A DNA stretch of 64,000 nucleotides from Pedobacter terrae (GCF_900100705.1 NZ_FNCH01000002.1:124001-188000), one strand, 5' to 3'; numbered from the stretch's first letter, positions 34,243-44,237 are shown. Program-made: numbers and translations. The notes: generated by a model not told the origin, from the sequence alone.

Positions 34243-35526
34243 CTATAATCCTGTTGCCGTAGTCGTTTTACCTCTTTCCATGATCAGCTGTTCGCGGCAT
34301 TTCAATTCCCGGTATAAGTGTATTGGAGAAAGTGCAGCACCCGCACGTTGCCTGGCCTCGGCTACCAAAGGCCTGAAATCCGTTCTAAAGGTATGTTGCA
34401 GAACTTCCTGAGCCAGTGCCACGTCGTTATTTTGCTGCGCTTGAGTTAAAGCAGCCCGATCTATCATCAGGGCTTGCGCATAGGCAATCATAATACCTTC
34501 TACAGATTGCAACAAATCTTCCAACGGATCTTTCACATTATGAGATGCATCTATCATCCAACCCAGGTTTTTCGCATGGTTCATCCCAGCGGCATCCATA
34601 CCCTCTACCAGCTCGTTGAAAATCAAAAAAAGTTGATAGGGTTTAATACTACCAGCAGTCAAGTCATCGTCGCCATATTTAGAGTCGTTAAAGTGGAAAC
34701 CAGCAAGTTTACCCTCCATCAGCAATAGGGAAACGATCTGTTCGATATTAGCGTTTGGCAAATGGTGGCCCAGATCAACCAGGGTTTTCGCTTGATCACC
34801 TAGCTTATTCGCCAACAATAGTGATTGTCCCCAATCGCCGATGGTTGTGGAGTAAAAGTTAGGCTCAAATGCTTTATATTCTACATAGAGCTTCCAGTCT
34901 GACGGTAATGCTGCATAAATCTGTTGTAAACTATCCAGCGTATTTTGAAATGCATTCCTAAAATTCAGCTGTCCAGGAAAACATGACCCGTCTGCCAACC
35001 AAACCGTCAAAGCTTTGGAACCCAATGCCTGCCCCTGTTTAATCACTTCAATATTATGTGCAATGGCCTGGTTCCTAACCGCCTTATCTACGTGCTGCAA
35101 AGAACCAAACTTGTAGCTCAGTAAGGCATCTGGCTGATCTTGAAAAGTATTGGAATTTACGGCATCAAAGGCGAGTCCATAACCTTCCGCAGACTTTTTG
35201 ATTTCATTTATATCTTCAGGAACATCCCATGGAATATGCAGCGAAATGGCGTCTGATGCCGCATTGAGTCGATGGAGCAATCCTACATCTGCGATTTTTT
35301 CGGCTAATGTTCGTGGTTCTCCCCCGGTAATGGCGAACCTGCCAAAACGGGTTCCACCAGTACCAAGTGCCCAACTCGGGATGGCAATTTGAAAATCAAT
35401 CAGTTTTTGAAGTGTTTGGTCAATCAATGTTGACGACCAGTCTTCTTTAAGTGCACTGAATTTTCTATGATGAGAAGAAGATAGTTTGTCGTTGTGCGAC
35501 TGTATTTGAATATTATCGACGTTCAT
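34243..35526 (-). CDS. rhaI: L-rhamnose isomerase, RhaI (Pseudomonas stutzeri) type
   Basis: A 427-residue TIM-barrel isomerase. Metal-binding candidates follow the order known for the P. stutzeri-type enzyme: E216 in LYVEYKAFEP, D251 in VDLGHHLPNA, H278 in GFHFNDSKYGDDD and D328 in GWMIDASHN. The phrase TVWLADGSCFPGQLNFRNAF is also typical. It converts L-rhamnose to L-rhamnulose in the cytoplasm. The sequence is of the RhaI type and not the E. coli RhaA type. It is coupled to the kinase gene (4-bp gap) and separated from the aldolase gene by 136 bp that contain a long hairpin. Confidence 0.93.
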   Translation of the reverse strand: MNVDNIQIQSHNDKLSSSHHRKFSALKEDWSSTLIDQTLQKLIDFQIAIPSWALGTGGTRFGRFAITGGEPRTLAEKIADVGLLHRLNAASDAISLHIPWDVPEDINEIKKSAEGYGLAFDAVNSNTFQDQPDALLSYKFGSLQHVDKAVRNQAIAHNIEVIKQGQALGSKALTVWLADGSCFPGQLNFRNAFQNTLDSLQQIYAALPSDWKLYVEYKAFEPNFYSTTIGDWGQSLLLANKLGDQAKTLVDLGHHLPNANIEQIVSLLLMEGKLAGFHFNDSKYGDDDLTAGSIKPYQLFLIFNELVEGMDAAGMNHAKNLGWMIDASHNVKDPLEDLLQSVEGIMIAYAQALMIDRAALTQAQQNNDVALAQEVLQHTFRTDFRPLVAEARQRAGAALSPIHLYRELKCREQLIMERGKTTTATGL

Positions 35527-35585
35527 GTGGTATTTATTTATCTAGTGCCTGGGATTACCTCCCTGGCAGAAAAACCATAATTAAG

Positions 35586-35647
35586 GCCATACCAGAGTAG
35601 TGAACCTCATGTAAGGCATTACTCCTTCTTAACAATGCTGGTATGGC
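35586..35647 (-). other. Long-range hairpin inside the rhamnose operon
   Basis: Ten-base perfect arms GCCATACCAG (35586-35595) and CTGGTATGGC (35638-35647), with an inner second stem (AGTAGTG / CATTACT, one wobble) in the loop. On the minus strand it starts 16 bases after the rhaEW stop and is followed later by GGTTTTTCT. It may partly terminate or protect the transcript and set the rhaEW:rhaI ratio. Confidence 0.45.
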
Positions 35648-35662
35648 TGGTTAATTTACAAA

Positions 35663-37783
35663 TTATCTTACGAATGCGATGGCTACTCCGCCATCTACAT
35701 TTAATACGTTACCTGTTGATTTGCTAAGCAGTCCTCCTACAAAGGCAAAGCAGGCATTGGCAATATCTTCAGGTAAAATAATCTGGTTAAGGAGCGTACG
35801 CCTGGCATAATATGCAGGCAGTTCTTCTACACTTATACCATAAGCTTTTGCCCGGCCTTCTGCCCAGCCTCCGGCCCAGATATTACTGTCGCTAATTACC
35901 GCATCTGGATTAACAACATTCACCCTGATTCCATCTGAACCTAGTTCCGCAGCATTCAACCTACTCAAATGCAACTGTGCGGCCTTTGCACTACCGTAAC
36001 CAGCATTATTAGGCCCGCTCACTAATGCATTCTTGCTTACGATATTGATAATATCTCCACCTGTAGCCTGTTTTTTAAAGATTGAGGTAGCCACCTGAGT
36101 TACCAAAAACTGTCCTTTTACCAAAACATCATATAAAAGATCCCAGTCTTTTTCGGTGTGATCCGCTATTGATTTTGATATGGAAAGTCCGGCATTATTC
36201 ACCACGATATCTACGCCACCAAACGCTAATGTCGCTTTTTCAAAGGCCTGGTTAATCTGCTCCTTACTGGTTACATCCAATAAGGCAGTAGTAACAGTGT
36301 CCCTACCGAATTGCGAAACAAACTCAGCTTCCGCAACGTTCAAACGTTCAATATTCACATCATTGAGTACAATGACAGCTCCTTCAGCAGCAAACTTTTT
36401 TGCGATTGCCTTACCAATACCGCCTGCACTGCCAGTTACCAATGCAATTTTACCGGTCAAGGGTTTGGGTTTTGGCATGCGTTGAAGCTTCGCTTCTTCC
36501 AACAACCAATATTCGATATTAAATGCTTCCTGGTGTGGTAGCGAAGTGTATTCAGAAATTGCTTCTGCACCCTTCATTACATTAATGGCGTTAATATAAA
36601 ATTCTGCAGCAACACGTGCGGTCTGTTTATCCTTGGCAAACGTAAACATCCCGATGCCGGGGAAGAGAATTACAACCGGATTCGCATCACGAATAGCAGG
36701 ACTATTGGGATGTTTGCATTTCTGATAATAATCACCATACATCTTTCTATAATCCTCAAAAGCTGGCACCAATTTTTCTTTGATGGCCTGAGCATCAGAA
36801 AGATCAGCTTCCGAATCAAGGTTCAAAACCAAGGGACTGATTTTTGTTCTCAAAAAATGATCCGGACAACTCGTTCCCATGGGTGCCAAACGAGACAAAT
36901 CATTTGAGTTGATGAATTCCAATACCCTCGTATCGTCAGTGAAATGGCCAACCATCGATTGTTTTGAAGAACATAAACCTCTAAGCACGGATGCAATGGC
37001 TGCAGCTTGTGAACTCCGCTTTTCGGCAGGAAGACTATTCATCTTTTGACCACCAAAAACAGGCCCCTTCCTGCCATAACGATCATGGAGGTAAGACGAG
37101 CATTTTTCGATAACAGCTAAAGTATTTACATAACTTTCATATGCCGTGTCGCCCCAGGTGAATAAACCATGCGAACCCAGCATAATACCGCGAATGCCGG
37201 GGTTTTCATCCAGGCACTGTTTTAGTTGCAGCCCCAGTTCAAAACCTGGTTTTTTCCAATCTACCCAACCTATGGTACCCCCAAATAGTTCTTCAGTAAT
37301 CTTCTTGCCATCTTTTGCCGCGGCTATCGCGATGGCCGCATCTGGGTGCAGGTGGTCGATATGCTTAAAAGGTAGAAAGCCATGCAAAGGAGTATCAATG
37401 GAAGGTGCCTTCGAGTCAAGATCATAGATACAGTGGTTAAATAAGCCCACCATCTCATCTTCAAACTCAACGCCTCGGTATATATTCTGTAAACTACGCA
37501 GTCTATCCACATATAGGGCTGCAAGACCACTTTTTTTAAGAGTACCCAAATCTCCACCAGAGCCCTTTACCCACATCACTTCAATTCCGTTTTTTGTTAA
37601 GGGATCTACCTGAATCAGCTTGCAGGAGGTATTTCCGCCACCATAATTTGTCAGACGTAAATCTGCGCCCAATAAATTTGAACGATAAATCAGAAGCGCA
37701 ACCTCGTCTCCGGCCATTTTAGCCGCCTCTTGTTCATCCCACAAATAACTTACATAATTGTAATTAGTTTCGTTAACCGACAT
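35663..37783 (-). CDS. rhaEW: Bifunctional L-rhamnulose-1-phosphate aldolase / short-chain dehydrogenase
   Basis: A 706-residue fusion. Residues ~1-420 are a class II aldolase domain with the phosphate-binding GGGNTSCKL, zinc-ligand-type histidines in LPFKHIDHLHPDA and HGLFTWGD. Residues ~440-706 are an SDR with TGSAGGIGKAIAKKFA, NNAG, and the catalytic SKN...YGSAKAA. The family splits rhamnulose-1-phosphate to dihydroxyacetone phosphate and L-lactaldehyde, then oxidises lactaldehyde to lactate. The fusion is the normal form in this branch (RhaEW). It follows rhaT by 16 bp and precedes the isomerase. All expected active-site motifs are present, so both halves should work. Confidence 0.95.
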   Translation of the reverse strand: MSVNETNYNYVSYLWDEQEAAKMAGDEVALLIYRSNLLGADLRLTNYGGGNTSCKLIQVDPLTKNGIEVMWVKGSGGDLGTLKKSGLAALYVDRLRSLQNIYRGVEFEDEMVGLFNHCIYDLDSKAPSIDTPLHGFLPFKHIDHLHPDAAIAIAAAKDGKKITEELFGGTIGWVDWKKPGFELGLQLKQCLDENPGIRGIMLGSHGLFTWGDTAYESYVNTLAVIEKCSSYLHDRYGRKGPVFGGQKMNSLPAEKRSSQAAAIASVLRGLCSSKQSMVGHFTDDTRVLEFINSNDLSRLAPMGTSCPDHFLRTKISPLVLNLDSEADLSDAQAIKEKLVPAFEDYRKMYGDYYQKCKHPNSPAIRDANPVVILFPGIGMFTFAKDKQTARVAAEFYINAINVMKGAEAISEYTSLPHQEAFNIEYWLLEEAKLQRMPKPKPLTGKIALVTGSAGGIGKAIAKKFAAEGAVIVLNDVNIERLNVAEAEFVSQFGRDTVTTALLDVTSKEQINQAFEKATLAFGGVDIVVNNAGLSISKSIADHTEKDWDLLYDVLVKGQFLVTQVATSIFKKQATGGDIINIVSKNALVSGPNNAGYGSAKAAQLHLSRLNAAELGSDGIRVNVVNPDAVISDSNIWAGGWAEGRAKAYGISVEELPAYYARRTLLNQIILPEDIANACFAFVGGLLSKSTGNVLNVDGGVAIAFVR

Positions 37784-37799
37784 ATGATTTTTTTATAAT

Positions 37800-38903
37800 T
37801 TATCTTAAATAGTTTCCATAACCTACGATGAGTATGGATAAAATAATCAGGAAAATACCACCGTAAATTGTTGCATAGGTTTTTCTGCTTACCCCTTTCC
37901 ACTCTTTCAAAACAACTCCCCAAACGTTGGCAATTAAAATGATAAAAGCCATGTGCAATATCCAGGAGCTAGGTCCATTACCCAATCTACTCTCGCCCAT
38001 CCCGTAAAAAAAGAACTGAAGGAACCATGTGGTACCAGCAAGTGCAGAAAAGATATAGTTTCTGATTAATGGCGTTTTACGGTTAGTGTAATCACCAATT
38101 GTTTTATTCCTAATATTAAGCAGTACACACCAAAAAAGATTGGTGGCGAGTCCGCCCCAAAGAATAACCACGTAGGTTACATTGTTCTGGAAGAGAAACG
38201 CTCCCTGGCTTGGATTTGCAGTTTTCCAAATCAGGTTAGCCTGATGAGCCATGTCTTTACCTGCATCGATACCAAAAGCAAAACAGGCACTGAGCAGACC
38301 TGAAACTATTGATACGATAAGGCCCAGACCAATCCTAAATTCAGGTTTATGCTCCATATTTTTAAGTTCCTTATCTTTAAGCATTCCTGCTCGCCCACAA
38401 ACAATAATTCCAAAAATACAGACCAGAAGCCCAGCTAAGACCATTATCCCCCATGATGAACTGCGAAGCAAAGTGAATGTATCTTTTCCTGGTGAGGGAA
38501 AGAAATCGTAATATATTGAGGGAACGAGTGCACCGAATACAGAACAAAGCCCCAAAATAATAGAACTCCCTAAAGATACGCCCAGGTATCTAACCCCTAA
38601 TCCATAGGTCAATCCACCTATCCCCCAAAGCAAACCGAAAAAAAAGGTGAGTAATAAGATACCACCATCAGTTTTATGAATAATCTCAACAAAATCTGGA
38701 ATGGTAAGCCAGGCAGCAAGTGGAGGCACGATTAGCCAGGAGAACACACCACCTACAATCCAGTAACTTTCCCAGGCCCATCCCTTAACTTTTTTGTAAG
38801 GTATGTAAAAGCTCCCTGAGGCAAAGCCGCCTATAAAATGGAAAATCACCCCGAATAATGCTTGCATAACTATTGAATATTTGGTTTCCATAAAATTAAA
38901 CAT
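37800..38903 (-). CDS. rhaT: L-rhamnose/proton symporter
   Basis: The 367-residue protein has about ten membrane helices and the RhaT family start (ALFGVIFHFIGGFASGSFYI, PYKKVKGWAWESYWIVGG, SWLIVPPLAAWLT) and GLLWGIGGLTYGLGVRYLG. It takes up L-rhamnose across the inner membrane with protons. It is the first gene of the rhamnose catabolic operon and diverges from the GH78 gene across a 307-bp control region. A second ATG four codons later (38891) is equally possible as start. Confidence 0.95.
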   Translation of the reverse strand: MFNFMETKYSIVMQALFGVIFHFIGGFASGSFYIPYKKVKGWAWESYWIVGGVFSWLIVPPLAAWLTIPDFVEIIHKTDGGILLLTFFFGLLWGIGGLTYGLGVRYLGVSLGSSIILGLCSVFGALVPSIYYDFFPSPGKDTFTLLRSSSWGIMVLAGLLVCIFGIIVCGRAGMLKDKELKNMEHKPEFRIGLGLIVSIVSGLLSACFAFGIDAGKDMAHQANLIWKTANPSQGAFLFQNNVTYVVILWGGLATNLFWCVLLNIRNKTIGDYTNRKTPLIRNYIFSALAGTTWFLQFFFYGMGESRLGNGPSSWILHMAFIILIANVWGVVLKEWKGVSRKTYATIYGGIFLIILSILIVGYGNYLR

Positions 38904-39210
38904 CCTGATTAAGCCAACCGTTATTAACTGTCCTGTCTTGTACCGACGATTAGATATAATCCATTAATGTTATATACCGTAATTTTGACTAAAACCAGTT
39001 ATCGCTGATGCTCGAATAAAAGGGTTATGCATTCCGGCCCCTCACCTGATAGGACATTTAATCATTTTAAGGACTAAATTTTAGCAAACAGTTGGGGATA
39101 GTTGCATTTTTATTTTTCGTTATTTTCAGCCCAAATTATTACTGCAATAATTTTAAATTACCAGTCCTTAATTTTTTGGCATTCATATCCCTTTCACAAC
39201 ATAAAGCATA
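38904..39210. promoter_or_regulatory. Divergent control region rhaT / GH78
   Basis: The 307-bp AT-rich region between the divergent rhaT and rhamnosidase genes contains a perfect inverted repeat AAATTATT-ACTGC-AATAATTT (39133-39153), the size and spacing of a dimeric repressor site. AAGGACT also occurs at about 39071 and its complement AGTCCTT at about 39163, an inverted pair bracketing it. No perfect TAnnTTTG box was found in either direction. A regulator such as the GntR/sugar-sensor protein at 51677 could act here; that is inference. Confidence 0.4.
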
Positions 39211-41883
39211 ATGAAAATATTAAAAGTAAATTCCTTAAAATACCTATTCGTCTTCAGCCTGATTTTTATCAGCATACCATCAGTAAATGCAACGGAGATT
39301 GTAAAGTTGAAATGCGAACATCTGGTAAATCCGATAGGAATTGACAATCCAAATCCACGCTTATCGTGGATGATGGATGATGAAAGGAAAGGCGCCCTAC
39401 AGCGTGCTTACCGAATTATTGTTAGTACAGATTCTTTGCAACTCAAAAACAAAATGAATGTGCAATGGGATACGGATCAGGTTCATTCCGGGAATAGTTT
39501 GATTACCTACAAAGGCAGGGCTTTACTGCCGTTTACTAAATATTTTTGGCGGGTAGAAGTTTTGGATAAAGACAGCAAATTAGTTTCGTCGCGGATTTCG
39601 AGTTTTGAAACCGGAATGATGGGTGCTGAAAACTGGAAGGGAACCTGGATCAGTGATGGAAAAGATATCAATACCCGTCAGGCACCATACTTTAGAAAAG
39701 TTTTTGAACCTGTAAAACAAATAAAATCTGCCAGAGCTTATATTGTAGCTTCAGGATTATACGAACTTTATTTGAACGGGACAAAGGTTGGCAATCATCG
39801 CCTCGATCCAATGTATACGCGCTTCGATAGAAGGAATTTATACGTTACTTATGATGTAACCGCTAACCTTAAACAAGGTAAAAATGCTGTTGGCGTTATT
39901 TTAGGAAACGGCTGGTACAATCACCAGGCTATGGCGGTTTGGAACTTCGATAAAGCCCCATGGAGGGCAAGACCAGCATTTTGTTTGGATTTGAGGATTA
40001 CTTACACTGATGGCACAACCGAGGCCATAACTTCCGGAAGCGACTGGAAAACAAGTTTTGGGCCAATTATATCGAACAATATTTACACCGCCGAACATTA
40101 TGATGCAAGATTGGAACAAAAAGGATGGAACAAAGCCGATTTTGATGATACTAAATGGCACGGAATAAGTTTAAGGGCAAGCCCTTCAAAAAATATTGTT
40201 TCTCAAACCATGTACCCTATCCGCAATGTGGAGGAAATAAAAGCGAAAAGCCTCCGCAAATTTAATGATACCACTTACTTATACAACTTAGGCAGAAATA
40301 TAGCTGGTGTGAGCAAAATAAAAGTCTCAGGCAAAAAAGGAACAATAGTCAAATTAAAACACGCAGAGCGACTGGATGCTAATGGCCGTGCTGATTTATC
40401 CAATATTGATGTTTATTATCGCCCGACAGATCATACCGACCCATTCCAAACCGATATTTTTATCTTAAACGGTGAAGGTGAGGAAGAATTTATGCCCCTA
40501 TTCAACTACAAAGGTTTTCAGTATGTTGAAGTTTCATCAAGCGAACCTGTTAAACTGGAAGAGAAAAATTTAGTCGCTTATTTTATGCACAGCGATGTTC
40601 CTTCAACCGGTAAAATAGCTTCTTCAAACCCTTTGATTGATAAAATCTGGTGGGCCACCAATAATTCTTATTTATCAAACTTGTTCGGTTTCCCAACAGA
40701 TTGTCCGCAAAGAGAAAAAAACGGATGGACAGGCGATGGACACTTCGCCATAGAAACCGGATTGTACAATTTTGATGCATTAACCATTTACGAGAAATGG
40801 TTGGGTGATCATCGTGATGAGCAGCAACCGAACGGCGTTTTGCCAGATATTATACCGACCAGTGGTTGGGGTTACGGAACGGCAAACGGTACCGACTGGA
40901 CCAGTACAATTGCCATTATTCCCTGGAATATTTACATGTTTTATGGTGATACAAAAGCCCTGGCCGATAATTACAAAAACATTAAACAATATGTTAATTA
41001 CGTGAACAACATCAGTAAAGATGGCTTAACCACTTTTGGCAGAGGCGATTGGGTCCCTGTTAAATCTACTTCGAACTTAGAATATACCTCTTCTGTTTAT
41101 TTTTATGTTGATGCCGATATTTTGGCTAAAACCGCAAAATTATTCAATTATCAAAATGATTATTTGGTTTATAGCGCATTGGCTAAGAAAATAAAAAAAG
41201 CGATTAACGATAAATACTTTGATGCAACGAATGTTACCTACGGCTCTGGTGTGCAAACTGAATTAAGTATGGCGCTCCAGTGGAATATTGTTGAAGATCA
41301 GTACCGCGCAAAATTAGCGGCGAATTTGGCTAAACGTGTTGCCGCAGATGGTATGCATATTGATGTTGGCGTACTGGGAGCCAAGGCGGTTTTAAATGCT
41401 TTAAGTGATAATGGCCAGGCAGAAACAGCTTACAAACTTGCTGCACAGCATACCTATCCGGGCTGGGGCTGGTGGATTGTGAATGGTGCAACAACCCTGC
41501 ACGAAAATTGGGATATGCAGGCCACCAGGGATATTTCCGATAACCACATGATGTTTGGCGAAATTGGTGGCTGGTTTTTTAAAGGGATAGGTGGCATTAA
41601 AATAGACGAAAAGCAGCCCGGATTTAAAAATATTTTGTTGCATCCGCATTTTGTGGATGGATTGGAACACTTTACAGCAAGCCATGAAAGTCCGTACGGT
41701 ACCATTTTATCTTCATGGAAGAAGAATAAAAACGGTATAAAGTATGATGTTAAAATCCCTGCAAACTCCACTGCCAGTTTAGAAATTCAGGTTATTTCAG
41801 GTAAAAAGATATATTTAAATGGAAAAGTGGTTGCTAATAAACAAGAATTATCTGCCGGAAGCTATTCTTTCGAGATGAGATAA
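39211..41883 (+). CDS. GH78 alpha-L-rhamnosidase
   Basis: The 890-residue exported enzyme has a signal peptide ending near SVNA, an N-terminal fibronectin-like domain (CEHLVNPIGIDNPNPRLSWM), beta-sandwich domains (LYELYLNGTKVGNHRLDPMY, GNGWYNHQAM) and the (alpha/alpha)6 catalytic barrel. The active-site region FPTDCPQREKNGWTGDGH carries the conserved acidic residues of GH78, and GATTLHENWD near residue 770 supplies the likely base. It removes terminal L-rhamnose from rhamnosides or rhamnogalacturonan side chains, most likely in the periplasm. It diverges from rhaT and is followed after 115 bp by an SGNH esterase gene on the same strand. Confidence 0.95.
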   Translation: MKILKVNSLKYLFVFSLIFISIPSVNATEIVKLKCEHLVNPIGIDNPNPRLSWMMDDERKGALQRAYRIIVSTDSLQLKNKMNVQWDTDQVHSGNSLITYKGRALLPFTKYFWRVEVLDKDSKLVSSRISSFETGMMGAENWKGTWISDGKDINTRQAPYFRKVFEPVKQIKSARAYIVASGLYELYLNGTKVGNHRLDPMYTRFDRRNLYVTYDVTANLKQGKNAVGVILGNGWYNHQAMAVWNFDKAPWRARPAFCLDLRITYTDGTTEAITSGSDWKTSFGPIISNNIYTAEHYDARLEQKGWNKADFDDTKWHGISLRASPSKNIVSQTMYPIRNVEEIKAKSLRKFNDTTYLYNLGRNIAGVSKIKVSGKKGTIVKLKHAERLDANGRADLSNIDVYYRPTDHTDPFQTDIFILNGEGEEEFMPLFNYKGFQYVEVSSSEPVKLEEKNLVAYFMHSDVPSTGKIASSNPLIDKIWWATNNSYLSNLFGFPTDCPQREKNGWTGDGHFAIETGLYNFDALTIYEKWLGDHRDEQQPNGVLPDIIPTSGWGYGTANGTDWTSTIAIIPWNIYMFYGDTKALADNYKNIKQYVNYVNNISKDGLTTFGRGDWVPVKSTSNLEYTSSVYFYVDADILAKTAKLFNYQNDYLVYSALAKKIKKAINDKYFDATNVTYGSGVQTELSMALQWNIVEDQYRAKLAANLAKRVAADGMHIDVGVLGAKAVLNALSDNGQAETAYKLAAQHTYPGWGWWIVNGATTLHENWDMQATRDISDNHMMFGEIGGWFFKGIGGIKIDEKQPGFKNILLHPHFVDGLEHFTASHESPYGTILSSWKKNKNGIKYDVKIPANSTASLEIQVISGKKIYLNGKVVANKQELSAGSYSFEMR

Positions 41884-41998
41884 CAGATCATTTCCCTTAT
41901 CATCTCCTTATACCATTTTGGTGATGTTTAGCCAAACAAATCAGGTTGGCAATTGGCAATTAATCCAATCCTGAAATGATACATTAAAAACCTATAAT

Positions 41999-42832
41999 AT
42001 GATGAAAAACCTGCTGTTTTTGCTAACGCTTACTTTGATGTCTTTTCGCCTGGAAACCAACAAGATAACCTGGGTGGCCATTGGAGATTCCATCACCTAT
42101 CTCAATGATCACCTTGCAGAAACCGGTAACCGTGTGAGCAAGGGATACCTCACCAGGGTGTCAGATGAGTTAAAGTTTTTGAATTACATTAACAAAGGTT
42201 ATAATGGCTGGACCGCTGCTGCAGTTGCAGAAAGGATTGAAAGCTTAGAAGTCCCAAAGGCTGATGTTTATACGGTTTTTTTAGGAACTAACGATTGGTG
42301 GGCAGGAAGACCAGTGGGACAGATAGAAGATTATAAATCAAACAAGGGTTACAGCACCTTCTATGGTTCAATAGCCGTTATCGTTAATGCCATTAAGAAG
42401 TTAAGTCCAAAGGCCAGGATCATACTCATCACCCCAATGCAGCGGGCCGACTTTGTATATATAGCAGATAAAAATAATAATGCCTATGGTTCATACAAAG
42501 AAAAAGCAGGGCAAACCCTGGAAGATTTTGCTGATGCTATTCTCAAAATCGGGGCCGAAAGTGATTTAAAGGTAATCGACCTGTATCATGATAAATCCCT
42601 TGGTCTGAAGAAGCTTGTAAAATTTAAACGACTGAAAATTCCGGGAACAGGGAATTATAAAAATTATTCATTGAAATCTTCATTTAATATACCCTTTAAT
42701 CCGCAGAAGGATGATTATCCATATCCTCCAGAAGCCATTCAAATGACATACGACGGTTTGCATCCATCTGACAGCGGCAATCAGGTAATCGCAAATAAAC
42801 TAATTAAAGTACTAAGTTCATTGGAGCACTAA
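41999..42832 (+). CDS. SGNH/GDSL-family esterase, possible rhamnogalacturonan acetylesterase
   Basis: The 277-residue protein has an N-terminal hydrophobic signal (KNLLFLLTLTLMSF), block I WVAIGDSITYL with the catalytic serine S31, block III FLGTNDWW with the oxyanion asparagine, and block V DGLHPSDSG with the catalytic D and H. It would remove acetyl or other acyl groups from a carbohydrate, and the position right behind a GH78 rhamnosidase suggests acetylated rhamnogalacturonan or rhamnosides. Its stop faces that of a second SGNH gene only 27 bp away. Exact substrate is inferred from context. Confidence 0.88.
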   Translation: MMKNLLFLLTLTLMSFRLETNKITWVAIGDSITYLNDHLAETGNRVSKGYLTRVSDELKFLNYINKGYNGWTAAAVAERIESLEVPKADVYTVFLGTNDWWAGRPVGQIEDYKSNKGYSTFYGSIAVIVNAIKKLSPKARIILITPMQRADFVYIADKNNNAYGSYKEKAGQTLEDFADAILKIGAESDLKVIDLYHDKSLGLKKLVKFKRLKIPGTGNYKNYSLKSSFNIPFNPQKDDYPYPPEAIQMTYDGLHPSDSGNQVIANKLIKVLSSLEH

Positions 42833-42859
42833 TACTTACCATTTATTTTATTGAAACGA

Positions 42860-44005
42860 TCATTTGATAAAAAGTCCGCAAATCATTTGTGCATACCACC
42901 TGGAAAGATAGTCATTGGGATGGTTGACATTGTTTCCGGTCATATCCTGGTAGGCTTTATGCCTGAGTAATTCCCTGTGTACACCAGTCATATCTACAAC
43001 TTCCACGTCCGTTGAAGCAAGTTGATTTAAAACCTGTAGATATTGTCCTTGTAAACCATCCTGAACTGCCAGGGGATTAGCCAACATAGGTGCAATCAGT
43101 ATAAATTCTGCTAAAGGATGATCAGACTTTACTGTTTTAATTATAGATGAAATTTGATTCTTGAAATCTTCAGCACTAACATGCGAAGCACCATCATTCA
43201 TTCCGAATCCAATAATCACCACATCTGGTTTTCCTGGCGAAACCAGCGCTGAAGCCTGTTCTGCCCCCCATCTCGCCATTTTACCGGCCACCGATGGATT
43301 ATAATATGTGATCTGGCTTTTAAAATGTTGCTGGAGTTTCCAGCTAACGAGCTCTGGCCAGCCTGGCATATAAGGAGGGCCACCAATAAAGCCGCTTGCA
43401 TTGTAACCGGTTTCAATGCTATTTCCGTAAAAACAAAGTTTTACTGACTGCCGATCCTTTAACCGTTTTTTACTTCTGGCGAGCTTCATTTTGTTAATAA
43501 ACGGCCTGGGCCCCACCCAGTTGGATGGTCTGGTTTTCTTGTAGGTGACCAAAATCTGCCTGGATTGGAAAAACAAACCTTCCTTAAATAAGATGTATTC
43601 TCCTTCTTTTTTTGCGGCCATTGATAGACCGGTCTTGAGCGTATTAAACTGTAAATCAGTGATTTTAAGTGTTGGAATAGCTAAATCTGTTAAAATTTTT
43701 AGCTTGCCATCTTTTAAAGTCCAGTCTACTTCCTGTTTATAGCTGATAGAATGATCTGCCGAGGTAACGGATAATATTTTTTTTGCCGGAAATAGAAGGC
43801 TGGCACTAAATTCTTTCCCTGATTGAATAACCATTACTGATTCATCTATAAGAATAGGTGTTTTCCAAAAAGGATTCATATACTCATCAAGATCGATATA
43901 CGGTGTATATTTAGCCTCATATAAAGACTTAGTCTGCCCAAAAACTTCAAGTGAAGGATAAAGTAAGGTGGCCAGAAACAGCCAAAACAAAATTCTATTG
44001 CCCAT
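42860..44005 (-). CDS. SGNH-family esterase with N-terminal beta domain
   Basis: About 381 residues with a signal peptide (GNRILFWLFLATLLYPSLEV...FGQ) and roughly 160 residues of beta-rich sequence before the hydrolase core. Block I is variant, LCFYGNSIETGYNASG (serine kept, GDS changed to GNS); the block III equivalent is VIIGFGMNDGASH; the catalytic D/H pair is probably in VNHPNDYLSRWY. The ATG at 44005 starts the signal peptide; an ATG at 44047 would add 14 residues. The two-domain layout recalls CE2-type acetylesterases, without certainty. It lies downstream of the first SusD gene on the same strand but after a terminator, so it is probably a separate transcript. Confidence 0.8.
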   Translation of the reverse strand: MGNRILFWLFLATLLYPSLEVFGQTKSLYEAKYTPYIDLDEYMNPFWKTPILIDESVMVIQSGKEFSASLLFPAKKILSVTSADHSISYKQEVDWTLKDGKLKILTDLAIPTLKITDLQFNTLKTGLSMAAKKEGEYILFKEGLFFQSRQILVTYKKTRPSNWVGPRPFINKMKLARSKKRLKDRQSVKLCFYGNSIETGYNASGFIGGPPYMPGWPELVSWKLQQHFKSQITYYNPSVAGKMARWGAEQASALVSPGKPDVVIIGFGMNDGASHVSAEDFKNQISSIIKTVKSDHPLAEFILIAPMLANPLAVQDGLQGQYLQVLNQLASTDVEVVDMTGVHRELLRHKAYQDMTGNNVNHPNDYLSRWYAQMICGLFIK

Positions 44006-44190
44006 TTTAGTCAAGAAATAAAGTATCGAAAGCCTTAAATAATACAAGTGTTGGATATATCATAAGTATAAAATTGCCGTAAGCGTTTAAGATTAGCTTC
44101 GCTGAGCACATCGCGGCTCCCGCATGCGCGGGAATAAACACGGCCCTGGGGAATTCTAGTAGGGGTTTCTGTTGATCTGCCGTTATCCTA

Positions 44191-44218
44191 AAAGAAAACC
44201 GGCCGGCAATGCCGACCG
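44191..44218 (-). terminator. Terminator of the SusC1-SusD1 operon
   Basis: Arms CGGTCGGC (44218-44211 on the minus strand) and GCCGGCCG (44207-44200), 8 bp with one G-T pair, 3-base loop, followed by GTTTTCTTTT. It starts 20 bases after the SusD stop. A second small GC hairpin, CCCGC-ATGC-GCGGG, lies at 44119-44132 in the leader of the SGNH gene. Confidence 0.85.
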
Positions 44219-44237
44219 ATTCCAATCTAACTAACCT

